DNA from: Brienomyrus brachyistius
Lineage: Eukaryota > Chordata > Actinopteri > Osteoglossiformes > Mormyridae
Length of the DNA stretch: 64,000 nucleotides
Assembly: GCF_023856365.1 (NCBI RefSeq)
Contig: NC_064535.1
Location: forward strand, 10,498,363-10,562,362
Direction: 5' to 3'
Under the pieces are notes generated by a model. That model saw only the letters and a list, made by a program, of their open reading frames with translations. It did no database searches and was not told the origin of the DNA. This document shows positions 1 through 10,474 of the stretch, piece after piece; position 1 is the first letter of the stretch, and the number at the start of each line of letters is the position of its first letter. The position numbers were made by a program, and so were the translations under genes.

Positions 1-727
1 AGAATAGTTTCTAGGCCCCCAATGACACTGATAAGGATAAACAGTTGGATGAATGGATGAAACAGAGGTAGTATTTCATGTGTTCCTGCCAGACCTGATG
101 TAAAATGGCCGTACAGTTTTTCAGATGAACTACTTGTCTTGTTGGAATCCTTTTATGGTTTGAATGCTGCACAAACTGAAAATGCTAATTAAGACTGCAG
201 AACCATACAGTTGTCACCGAGAATTCAGTTGAGGCTGGTGTACGGTATGTTATTTATTTATAATACTAATCTCAGTTTGATGGAATGTTACTTAAAATTT
301 ATGCAGTACACATGCACTCAACCTGTAAGGAGTCAGCAGTCTGCTCAGCAAAGACGACTCGCACGCTAACTCCTGCCTCAGCATCTTTCATAGTATGTAC
401 TCTGCAAATAGTACGGAAACAGCAAAAACACAACATTGGCAATGGGGTTGTTTTCCAAGAAGCTGTACTGTGCATTTCCCGGCGAGCGAGATAATTGAAT
501 CGGGCGCTACCAACTTAAGTGAGCCATCAGTAGCAAGTGACTATAAGACTGAGAGCAGAACGGATGTATAGGCAGGAATTGTTGATTGGATAATGCATAT
601 TGGAAGAATGGAACAGAGCTTTCATGAAAATGATACTGAGGCAGAAATTGCAAGTACTGATACGTGAAATGAACAGAAAGCATATAGCTTCCAATTGTCC
701 CAATAAAACCATCAGATTTTAACCTGG

Positions 728-763
<36 letters not shown>

Positions 764-801
764 GTTGCTATTATTATTATTGTTGTTGTCATTATTATTA
801 T
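728..801 (+). repeat. (ATT)n microsatellite
   Basis: An imperfect trinucleotide run of ATT with GTT interruptions. Confidence 0.9.
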
Positions 802-1288
802 CCAGCGGCCCATCTCCAATGAGATTATCGATTGCAGGACATGTTCCTATTTCAGAAATGCAACCAAAATGGAGGTCAGTCCATTGCAGAAGCTGAGTTT
901 ACGAATGTCAGCACACTGTCAATTTGCTGATGCAGTGAGACCATTTAGTATGTGGAATTATGAATGAAAACACTCAGAAAAGGCTCCTACTCATTTATCC
1001 ATTTTCCTACACCCACTTGTCCTTGAGCCGATGTTGGAAAATACGAGGCAGAAAAGACTCCTAATTACTTTTAGATGCCAATTAAAGATTAAGACATAAA
1101 TTGAAAAGGTGAACCGAAATACCTACGTATCTATGGAGACTTAAAAAGTTGAAATGGTTTTTAAAAATTAAAAGTCATAAAATGTCTGAAAATGTATTTT
1201 TTAGTATTAGAGATTAAATTGGATGATGCTGCCTATTGTCTGCATGAGTAATAATATCTGTATGGATATAATATAACTTACTGTAATC

Positions 1289-1608
1289 TGTATTGTGATA
1301 CAGTGCTCAGCACTGTTGCCTCGCCCCTCTGGGACCCGGCTTCGAGCCCTCGCTCCGTGTGTGGAATTTGCTTGTTCTCCCTGTGTGATCATGGGGTTTC
1401 CCCTGGGTCCCTACAGCCCACAGTCTTCCCCAAACAGTCCAAAAACATGCAAAGGAGAATTAGTTGCCCATGGCCCGTGTATGAGTGTGTCCTGTGATAG
1501 GCTGATGCCCCATCCTAGGTTATTCCCTGCCTTGCACCTGTAGTTTCCAGAATATGCTCCAGACCCCCATAACCCTGCCTAGGGCAAGCAAGTATGGAAA
1601 ATGGATGA
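1289..1608 (+). repeat. tRNA-derived SINE, diverged
   Basis: The tRNA-like head (CAGCACTGTTGCCTC, then a degraded B box) is followed by the body CCAAAAACATGC and the tail GGAAAATGGATGAA. It belongs to the same family as the copies near 18.8 kb and 22.7 kb but is more diverged. It lies inside the LTR retroelement. Confidence 0.8.
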
Positions 1609-2805
1609 ACATATGATTTATCGTTTGCTGATTTGCATTCTTTTTTTTCCTTGTGTTTTGATATTTGCTCCAGCATGGCCCTCTAACTTTTGTTTTGCGT
1701 GCCAATAAATTGAGAAGATGCAGGATGAAAAGCAAGACTGCTTGGAGAAAGTGGTTTGAGTCCAAAGACAATGAAAAGGAATACAACGGGACTCTCTCTC
1801 TGGGATAAAATCTGAGAAACAGCGAGCGTTATAACGGTATGAGTGCAGTTCCAGTAGAACCCCATGATGGATTGTCAGCTGCTGCTAGTTTGTAGCTCAT
1901 ATTGGACCTCAGATTAGGCGTAATGATACTGCGGCAGTCGTAACAGCTGTTCGGTTGAGTTTAGCATTCACTAGTTTTTCATTAACAGCAGCTCAGGGGC
2001 TAAGGTACTGCTTGCACTATGTATTCTCAGCACTATAATAATGGTATTATATAATGGAAATACCATATCGTAAAAAATGGCTCACGTAATTGGAAATGGC
2101 AACCGATCTTTTCTGTTTAATTGTATTTTGGTGTTGATTCTTTTGTCTTTATTGTTTTTTTTTTCAGTCAAAGTCAAACCCCCCCCCAGCTGAAAAAATG
2201 GGGATATTTTGAGTCCTGCTCAAAATCCAATCCCAGATTTAAAATGCTTTTGATTTACATGCTACAGTACATGCGGTATAACAAACAAGCATTGGATTAT
2301 GTTGCTTTATTGCTTTTTTCTGCAATTTCTTTCAAATTCTGGATGTTGTAAAATTGACTACCTGCTACATGGTTCTCTAGGCCAGTGTGGGTGGAATTTA
2401 CCAGAATGACGACTCTGGGATGAGCTGTGAATTCCCCACAATTCTGACAATTCCTTTCTAATTGGTTTTCTGGTAAAATTTGGCTTCCCCAATTTTCTAT
2501 GAATTTTTAAAGTTGCGGTTCTGTGCAAGAGTGGGGCCTGCGCTTCCTTGATGTTGGTGTGACCTTGCAGGACTGCCGCACAGGACCAAATATCCTGCCT
2601 GATATGCTCTCTTACACACGTAGAAACACCCTCAAGCAGTGATAACGTTTTTGCATTGTTGGTGTCTTAAAAGGGATTTAAAAAGCATTGAATTTGCCTT
2701 TTTAAATCGTGCCGCAGACATTACAGAAAGTAGGACAAAATGGACTGTAACTGCTGTGTTAGAAGCTCCCGCACAACAGCCTAATATAGATTTAAAGGTG
2801 AAACT

Positions 2806-2847
2806 TGTTGGAAATGCTATAAAGTAGGACACATCCAGAAAGCTTGC
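2806..2847 (+). pseudogene. Retroelement gag zinc knuckle (CCHC)
   Basis: The frame starting at 2800 reads ETCWKCYKVGHIQKACQ, a C-X2-C-X4-H-X4-C knuckle typical of nucleocapsid proteins. It is an isolated intact motif in otherwise broken sequence. Confidence 0.8.
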
Positions 2848-3399
2848 CAGTCGGACAAGAACAGAAGGGCAAGTAAAGACAAAGATAAAAGGACAAAATA
2901 AAATATAAAGAAAATGTTAATGTCCTTACTGTGATGATGATAAGACAGGTGTTGGTAATCTGACAATTTACAGTTTATTAGCAAAAGATAATAATGAACA
3001 AGCGCCGTGTCTTACTCTAGTGTGAATGGTGAGACGGTCAGGATGGAACTAGGTTTAAGTTCTCCGCTGTTCTCCGCTAGGTTTAAGATTTCCCACTGTG
3101 TGTGTGAGCAGCATTTTAAGGCCGTGAAGTTTAACTCGGCAGATGCGGACTCACACTGGAAAGAGGATGGAATACGAGTTATAACAGTTAGCAAAATTCC
3201 GTGTTCCTTAATGCTGTCAAATCAACAGGATCGGCATCATGGGAATGTGATTGACAAAAGTAAATACACCTGACCTGGAGATCCATCTACAATGAATGTG
3301 CCCTTTGTGCCACTGAGGTGTCCACAGAGATGACTGCAAATAGTTCTGGATAATGTGACTAGTGTCTATAAAGTGGGAACTCAAGCATATCAAAGGATG

Positions 3400-3800
3400 A
3401 TTCTAAGTGAAAATGCAACCGCAAAATTCCACAAGATTCCCACAGATCCCTGTGAACTGGAAAATATGAAGTATTTCAAAAAGCGCACTGGAGTCCATGG
3501 GCAACACCAATTGGGCCTGTGAATAAGAAGAGTGATATCGCTTGGAGATTGCTTCAAAGTTACCAGTAATAACTGAGGCTGAATTTAAAACAATCCTCAT
3601 TATCGAAAATTAACTGCATTCTGTCAAATCTTGCTGGGGGGCAGCATTTCGCCATGACTGACTTTGCAGATGCATATCTTCAAAAGAAGATGGAAAAAGA
3701 TTTCAGAGTTTTTTTTTATATATCTTGTGTTTGGCATGGCCTCTACACTAGTGCTTTGGCAAAGAGTCATGGATCGAGTGCTACTAGTATTACTGCTGAT
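3400..3800 (+). pseudogene. Reverse-transcriptase remnant
   Basis: Fragments read WATPI-like near 3500, LAGGQHFAMTDFADAYLQKK at 3628-3690, and FGMAST with QRVMDRVL near 3731-3785. Their order matches Ty3/gypsy reverse transcriptase. Stops and frameshifts separate them. Confidence 0.7.
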
Positions 3801-4689
3801 TGATTAGTGTTTGTTTTTTAAGCTCACTTCAGTTTTGCAAAAGATTCTTGGCTTTCAGTTTCATTCTTTTTTGCATGAGTACAATAGCACTATAACGACA
3901 GTTTAATATCTTTTTTAATGTTTTGAACTGTTGATCTTTAAAATGTTATCTAACTTTTTTACTGTTGTCACTGCACATTCTGACAAACCATAGTAAATAA
4001 TTAGCTATTACTTATATTTGTAGATATGTATGTTAGTACGTATAATTTTGTCTGTAAAACATTTAGCTAACAACTCTGTATTTAAACATTTTAACTTAAA
4101 CGTGTATTCTGGGCACCTGTCATGGCGCTTGGGTGCTGTGCAGCGTTCAAACATTTTAAAGTTGTAATAAAGCACTTTAAATTCAAATGTTTAAATTTGA
4201 AGGAAGAAAAAGTGTAGCAGGATGAATTCAAACACTAACTCACATGTTCTGACCTTCTGTAACAAGTGTCAGACCACGGCCAAACGCTGTTTAGCAGAAC
4301 GAACTGAAACACGCATGACCTTCTGCGTTTTAAAAGAAGAAAACCCTTAAACTCTTTATATTTAACCAAGTTTTATATTTAACATTAAAAGTATTTCATT
4401 GTCTCATATACTTTTTTGATCACTTTAGAATTTAGTTCATGGCTAACTATTAATATCGAAATCACTCCCAGTTTCAACAGACATGACATACTCTTAACTG
4501 TTAGAAGTGAAAAATATGTGTTACGGTTGAATACTTATAGGCTACCTCTTATACAAGTAGCATCTGGTATTTCGTGTTTCATTAGCGTGTGAGTTTGTGT
4601 TATGTTACTTTATGTTCCATGACTTTGTTATGTGTGTCCAGGGGAATTAATGCCCACTTGCCTTCGCTTCTTGCTTTCTTACAGCCACT

Positions 4690-5050
4690 GAGTTAAGTAT
4701 TTTAACTGGCACTTGAATCCGAAAGAGTTCAGCCTAATTACAGACCATAAGCCTCTCGTCTCAATCTTTAATTCACAGCTGTAACACATATTCAGGGGTG
4801 GGCACTGTTCCCAAGAGGACGCAGGTATAAAATAGAAGACAAAAGGCACATGATCAGTCTGTCACTGAAGGGTTGCCCCACTTCCGGGAACGTCACAAAA
4901 AAGACCACTTCTTTTGATGAGATCTCTCTTATGCTAGTTAAGAGTTTCTTTGTTACAGTTGAGATGCCGCATTGTATCAGCAACTCTGAGGTTTGGACTG
5001 AACTGTGTGTATCCCAATTGGGCTTGTTCTTTTGGCATTGAGATTATTTA
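4690..5050 (+). pseudogene. Retroelement RNase H remnant
   Basis: LNPKEFSLITDHKPLVSIF is read from about 4713. The TDHKPL motif is characteristic of the RNase H region in Ty3/gypsy polyproteins. Downstream sequence reads like the usual continuation, with an ISLMLV-type stretch near 4921-4950, across frameshifts. Confidence 0.7.
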
Positions 5051-5168
5051 ACTCTCAACAGTGGTTGCATTGTTGGGTAATTCCATTCAAGCTGAGAAAT
5101 AAAGTATTGGGTGAGTAATTGTCAAAATGAAGACATTAAGCAGAGGTTTTGTACAGTTGTTTTAACAT

Positions 5169-5327
5169 AGGTGGAAATTTCAGGTCCAGAAAGTAAAAAA
5201 TCCCGACCAAGATTTTGTTTTAGTCAACCAGTTGAGTATAAAGAGTCAGTCACAGGGTACTGAAATAGCTGGTTCAAACAAAATCTTGGTCTGGATTTTT
5301 GCTTTCCGGACCTGAAAGTACCACCTC
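5169..5327. mobile_element. Fold-back MITE, copy 1
   Basis: Two arms of about 50 bp are inverted copies of each other. The left includes TCAGGTCCAGAAAGTAAAAA and ACCAAGATTTTGTTTT; the right includes CAAAATCTTGGTCTGGATTT and TCCGGACCTGAAAGTACCAC. A second copy lies at 28416-28575. No coding capacity is seen. Confidence 0.8.
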
Positions 5328-6162
5328 CAGTTGATTAGCGTAGACCTGTAAATAGAACATCTCGCAATGTTTTGTACTGGATGTCAGTGCGTGTTCAAAA
5401 GATGCCGGAAAGATGCCCAGCCTTAAATAGAGTATGCAGGAAAAGCAGATATGACAGATTAATCTTGGTGATAGAATACCAATCTAAACAAAGGTGAACC
5501 AATGGAGAGATGTACATAAAAACTGGACCCCTCTCGTACCCATCTCAGGTCTCTGTTGGCATTAACTGGGCATAACGTATTGATCCGTTAAGGGTATTGC
5601 AGGTTGATATAGTTGGGGGTCAGCCAGATGTGCTGATAGCACAATCTGCTGTTCCAGAGTTTACCTCAGAGGAGTTGAAACACCTGCCTGAAACCCACGT
5701 ACCACTTCCTGCCTCACTTCCGAAACAGACCTGGTGAAAGGCATCACCTCCTAGAGAAAGGAGGCCTCTGGACCTATTCATCTTTGGGGAATGAAATTAA
5801 AACAAAGTGACCTAGTGGCCAATAAACAGAAAAAGGTTGCATGTAATTGTATGTAGTTAGTACAGTATGATGTAGTTAAAGTGCATAAAAAATTAAAGGG
5901 TATTGTTTGAGCTGAATTTTGGATTTTGCAGTATGGTGTATTTTATTTCTTTTATTGTATAAATTTGTTTTCCAGACCTTTGTACAGTTACATCACATGC
6001 ACTCAACCTGTAACGAGTCAGCAGTTTATTCAGTATAGAAGAGTTACATGCTTACTCCTGCCTCAGCATCTTTCATTATATGTATTCTGCAAATAACAGA
6101 GAAGCAGCAGTAACATAACGATTGGATTTGTCACGTAATGAATGGCCTTTACACACAGTATA

Positions 6163-6572
6163 CAGTCAACCCTCTATACCCACGGGGGATTGCTTCCTGG
6201 ATCCCCCGCAGATACCAAGTCCTTTAAATATAATGGCATAGTATTAGCATGCAACCTCCGCACATCCTCCTATATACCTTAAATCATCTCTGCATGACTG
6301 ATAATACCCAATACAATGTAAAAGCTACATAAGCATTTACATTGTATTTATACATTCGTATATGGTTTGTTTAGGGAACAATGACAAGAACATTCAACTT
6401 ACTCATTGTTTTCATTTAATGACCTGAAGAAAAATACATAGAATGAAACACTGAATATTTAAAATACAAATACAAGTTTGTGGATTTATTTATTTATTTA
6501 TTTATTTATTTTAACGTTCTGCGGCTGGTTGATTTTGTTAATGCAGAACCTGAGGATATTGAGGGCCGACTG
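6163..6572. mobile_element. Tigger/pogo-like nonautonomous DNA element
   Basis: The left end CAGTCAACCCTCTATACCC and the reverse complement of the right end, CAGTCGGCCCTCAATATCC, form terminal inverted repeats. The 410-bp element is flanked by TA on both sides, as for Tc1/mariner/pogo insertions. It contains a (TTTA)n run (6484-6514) and no transposase. Confidence 0.75.
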
Positions 6573-6949
6573 TATAGCTTTTGGTTCTAGATTCTTATTT
6601 TACATATTTTTACATTAGTTTTCTAAAACATTATCTGTCACTCTCTCCAAAATAAACACCAGCACTGAAAGTGACAGAGAAATGTAAAATAAATCTGATT
6701 TCTCTCTTGGGTTACTGTAGCACAAGCAGAAATGCTCAGATATCGCTCAACTTCACATGTCAGCCTTGCAGCCAGCATCCAGTTCTGGTGATTGATTTTG
6801 GATTACTGCAGCTATCTGTGCCGCCAGTGCAATGCAAAGAAGCAATTATCAGGCTAACAATAATTCATGCATAGGCAACACTACAGAAAGCAAGGTATTT
6901 ACAAAGCATCCTTCACTGGCAGAAGTATAGGCAGTGCAGCCACACTGTG

Positions 6950-6997
6950 GGCCCCTGAAGTGGAGGGCCCCTAAAGTGGAGGGCCCCTAAAGCGGAG
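6950..6997 (+). repeat. 16-bp tandem repeat, three copies
   Basis: The unit GGCCCCTAAAGTGGAG is repeated three times with one or two substitutions. The rest of 6575-7865 contains no feature that I recognise. Confidence 0.8.
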
Positions 6998-7865
6998 GGT
7001 CCCACAGAGGGTCAGTGGCCCTTTTCTAGGGATGATACAGAGGCTATTGATCCGTTAGTTTAAATTACTGTAACACATTACATTGTGTTATGAACCACCG
7101 GAAACCAATATATATGCTCTTTATCTGGTTGGCAAATCTGTCTTGCTCCGATTGTCCAGTTTTCGATTTTTCTTTTTTCATGACAAGGCTGTAATAGTTC
7201 ATATTGTGTACCTTAAATATATGGATATTTCACAAAGATACATGGTACATCTGTAACATTTAACCATTGAGAGTCAGACACTTTGTGTACATGAATGGAC
7301 ATGTGTACAGAAATTAGGTGGGGGGGTTAAAAAAGGCTTGTCTGTTTGATTCTTTGTTTGTTTATTTGTTGAGTGTACATTGTGCAGGAAGATTCATTCT
7401 AAGCTCAATTAAGCAAGACAGAAGTGCCATGAACAGTAGGCAGGTGGTTAGATACTTATATTAATGTGATATAAACTGGAACTTTGATAGGCATAGATTG
7501 CAAACATAGAACCAAGAAACAAACTAATTAATGGAAATGCTGTAACAGGTAATCGCTGCAGGCAACTCAGGAAGTAAGTGAGTCAGCAGAGGTACTTTAT
7601 AACTTCCGTTAGCCCAAATCTTTGCCTTTCACTGTCACAGTGGAAGCAAATCAACTATGATTCGTTTCATTCTGCACTCTGGAAAAATGCCAATGCAAGA
7701 GAGGAGGATTCTTATGGTTCCAATTAGTGCAAATTAGAGAAGCAAATAAAATGCATTTTGACTGACTACAATAAAATATGAGGAAGCATCCCACCGTTCT
7801 CATACTCAGATGCCACAGGTGGAACCTTTATTACTAGTTTTGCAGGTTATTGTAATGGCAGTCAT

Positions 7866-7981
7866 TGACAATGACGACATGGGGAGAACATGAAAACTCT
7901 GCATGCATGTGACCCAGGCGGAGACTCGAACCCGGGTCCCAGAGGTGTGAGGCAACAGTGCTAACCACTGCACCACCACGT
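7866..7981 (-). repeat. tRNA-derived SINE fragment (head half)
   Basis: Read on the - strand, this starts with GTGGTGCAGTGGTTAGCACT and a B box GGGTTCGAGTCTCC. The tail half is absent. The neighbouring stretch 7982-8767 has no recognised feature. Confidence 0.85.
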
Positions 7982-8767
7982 CTGGGCCTTCTTTCAGCAC
8001 CTCATTAATACACCTAAATGTTTGCCTTCCGGTAATAAGCTGCAAGTCAGACTCTGTCTTTACATCATTTCCAGAATCTGTGAATTTGTGTCTGACGCTA
8101 TATATTTACACAGTGTTCCAGTTTGAGTATTCGCATATAAATTTAAATAAATGCAACTGTATTAAAAGAAAATCTTTTTTTTTTCATTTCAGTAGAACTT
8201 GTACATTTTACTGGCTTATTTGTTTATTTAAGCATGTTTATTACACAGAATCTGCTGTTGAAGATTTTTGGATGTTTACCTGATGTTTGAAATTGGAAAA
8301 TTTTGATTGGATAAAAAAAACGCCAAACAGGAAGTGCAAGTTTTTGTTAGTGGGTACGATTTTGAAAACCCATGTCGAGGCTGAATAAATGGTTTAAGTA
8401 TTAGGGCTCTATTAAAGACGCAGCTAAAATCCAGCTATTCTGTTAGCGTCTCACAGGGTAGCTGATGGAGGGGAAAGACTATAATCACTGTAACTTGGTT
8501 CCTTTCCTTTTAAAACATTGACAACCAGTTTACAGGTTTTAAATATTGTTACTGACACTTTGTTTTATTTTGTTGAAGAATAATGTCTTTGTTTTTGTCT
8601 TAATTTGAGACTACGAAGTTCAAAGTTCTTTACTTGTCACATGCAATCATATTCATATGATGTACAATAAAATACTTATTCTGGCAGAATCCCCAACTGT
8701 GCTGTATCGATAAGGAATATGTTATGTTGTCATGCAATGACATATGCAAGAGTGGAATAAAATATAT

Positions 8768-9057
8768 CCATCCATCCATCCATCCATCCATCCATCCATC
8801 CATCCATCCATCCATTTTCCAAACTGCTTATCCTACTGGGTCACGGGGGGTCCGGAGCCTATCCCAGAAGCAATGGGCACGAGGCAGGGAACAACCCAGG
8901 ATGGGGGGCCAGCCCATCGCAGGGCACACTCACACATGCACACCTACGGGCGATTTAGCAACTCCAATTAGCCTCAGCATGACCCAGGCGGAGACTCGAA
9001 CCCGGATCCCAGAGGTGTGAGGCAACAGTGCTAACCACTGCACCACCATGCCGCCCC
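8768..9057 (-). repeat. tRNA-derived SINE with internal deletion
   Basis: It begins with a (CATC)n tail on the + strand and ends with the tRNA-like head reading out as GGCGGCATGGTGGTGCAGTG on the - strand. Compared with the full copy at 18828, about 90 bp are missing between CAGCATG and ACCCAGGCGG. Confidence 0.9.
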
Positions 9058-9289
9058 CTAATGATATATATATTAAATATAAAATATAACACACACAATA
9101 ACACAACACTGGGTCATTAGTGCAGATGTGCAAGGCAGCGTGCAAAAATGTATGTGAAGTGAAAAGAGGGGGGAGACACACAGGGGGAGAGGCAGAGTGT
9201 AAATGCGTGCAGCAGCAGATTGTCCGTCATGTGCTGTTGTTGAGAAGCCCGGGCTGCGGAGGCATCTCCCTGATCTCAGCAGTCTGAAC

Positions 9290-9609
9290 GGTTTATGTGT
9301 GGGGTGGGTGGAGTCACTGGTGATCCTGAGGGCTCGGGTTCTGCAGCCGGAACGGTTTATGTGTGGGGTGGGTGGAGTCACTGGTGATCCTGAGGGCTCG
9401 GGTTCTGCAGCCTAAACGGTTTATGTGTGGGGTGGGTGGAGTCACTGGTGGTCCTGAGGGCTCGGGTTCTGCAGCCGGAACGGTTTATGTGTGGGATGGG
9501 TGGAGTCACTGGTGATCCTGAGGGCTCGGGTTCTGCAGCCTGAACGGTTTATGCGTGGGGTGGGTGGAGTCACTGGTGGTCCTGAGGGCTCGGGTTCTGC
9601 ATCTTCCTG
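9290..9609 (+). repeat. 64-bp minisatellite, five units
   Basis: Units start with GGTTTATGTG at 9290, 9354, 9418, 9482 and 9546, an exact 64-bp period. They differ by a few substitutions (for example GATCCTGAG or GGTCCTGAG) and contain GGGTGGGTGGAGTCACTGG. The last unit decays near its end. The stretch 9610-10372 before the first exon has no recognised feature. Confidence 0.95.
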
Positions 9610-10372
9610 CAGTGCTGGTAGAACGTCCCCGATTCATTCAGCGAACGTGCCACCTGTTGCGGGGCCTTTTGTTCCGATATGATGCATAATCTGTACCAAG
9701 CTGTCATACTTCCCATCAGGATGCTCTGTATAACTCTAGAGCAGAAACCTTTTAAAATTAAGGGTGAGACCTTGAACCTGCTGAGTCACCTCAGGGGGTA
9801 AAGGTGCTGTCTGGCTCTGCCAGTGTGTGTGAGAATTCCAGGTGAGTGTCACTGCAAAATTCTCAGTGGAGTTGGTGTCATGTCACCTCTGTTTGCGATA
9901 ACGAAAATGTCTACACTGAATAGTTATTGTTGTATATTTGTAAACAGGGAAGGAAACCATATATTGCATTTTGCTTGGATCACACTGTTTTAATAGAAGT
10001 GCTCATGATATCTTACATATGACTTTAAAATTAAACATTTAGCCCAATCCATAGAAAATACCATAAAAATCTTGGGCCGCCCAGCAGATTTGTTGTGGTA
10101 CCTGCACTGCTCCCTCCATTGCCTGATTATTTTGGAAGCTACTTCATGCAGCTTTAGGTGAATCCATGACTAACAAAAATGTCCAATATTGTATTTAACC
10201 CCAAATAGCCCAGTTGCTGTAAATGTTAATGATGGAGTGCTTGTTCTGGTTTAGTCACAGGTGTTTTCATGCATTTCTGTTTCGTAGTAAGAAGTGGTAG
10301 TAAGTGTGAAATGCTGTTACACCCATCATGGTCCTGCAAGCCTGACTTAGGCAACTTCTCTCTCTTCTTCAG

Positions 10373-10474
10373 TCTGATAGCAATGCCAGTTATCTGAGAG
10401 CTGCCCGGGCAGGGAACTTGGAAAAGGCTCTTGACTACCTGAAGACAGGAGTAGACATCAACATCTGCAACCAA
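10373..10474 (+). CDS. ank3: ank3 exon: ankyrin repeat 1
   Basis: This is a 102-nt, phase 0-0 exon with acceptor TCTTCTTCAG and donor GTAAGA. It starts [14 protein letters not shown] and ends DINICNQ. The cysteine in DINICNQ corresponds by position to the palmitoylated Cys70 of mammalian ankyrin-G, which is needed for plasma-membrane targeting. No methionine start is present, so an upstream exon must supply it. The following intron is 221 nt. Confidence 0.95.

Larger units (their letters stand above)
309..6118 (+). mobile_element. Degraded Ty3/gypsy-like LTR retroelement
   Basis: Two diverged direct repeats (about 309-433 and 5994-6118, both starting CACATGCACTCAACCTGTAA or nearly so) look like LTR portions. 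Between them, in retrotransposon order, are a gag CCHC zinc knuckle (2806-2847), reverse-transcriptase fragments (LAGGQHFAMTDFADAYLQKK at 3628-3690 and a VMDRVL match near 3770), an RNase H motif FSLITDHKPL (from 4728) and a proline-rich integrase-tail-like region near 5660-5780. Frames are broken by stops and shifts, so the element is dead. A SINE and a fold-back element have inserted into it. Stretches 440-1288 and 3790-4690 are not clearly assigned. Confidence 0.75.

Noticed and set aside
8724..9181. Several 60-100 codon ORFs, both strands
   Set aside because: They translate a SINE body and its (CATC)n tail; similar ORFs recur over the other SINE copies.
9203..9682. ORFs of 60-100 codons with repeated VGWVESLVILRARVLQPER peptide
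   Set aside because: The peptide repeat is a translation of the 64-bp minisatellite, whose period is not a multiple of three over the array; no start context or splice signals.
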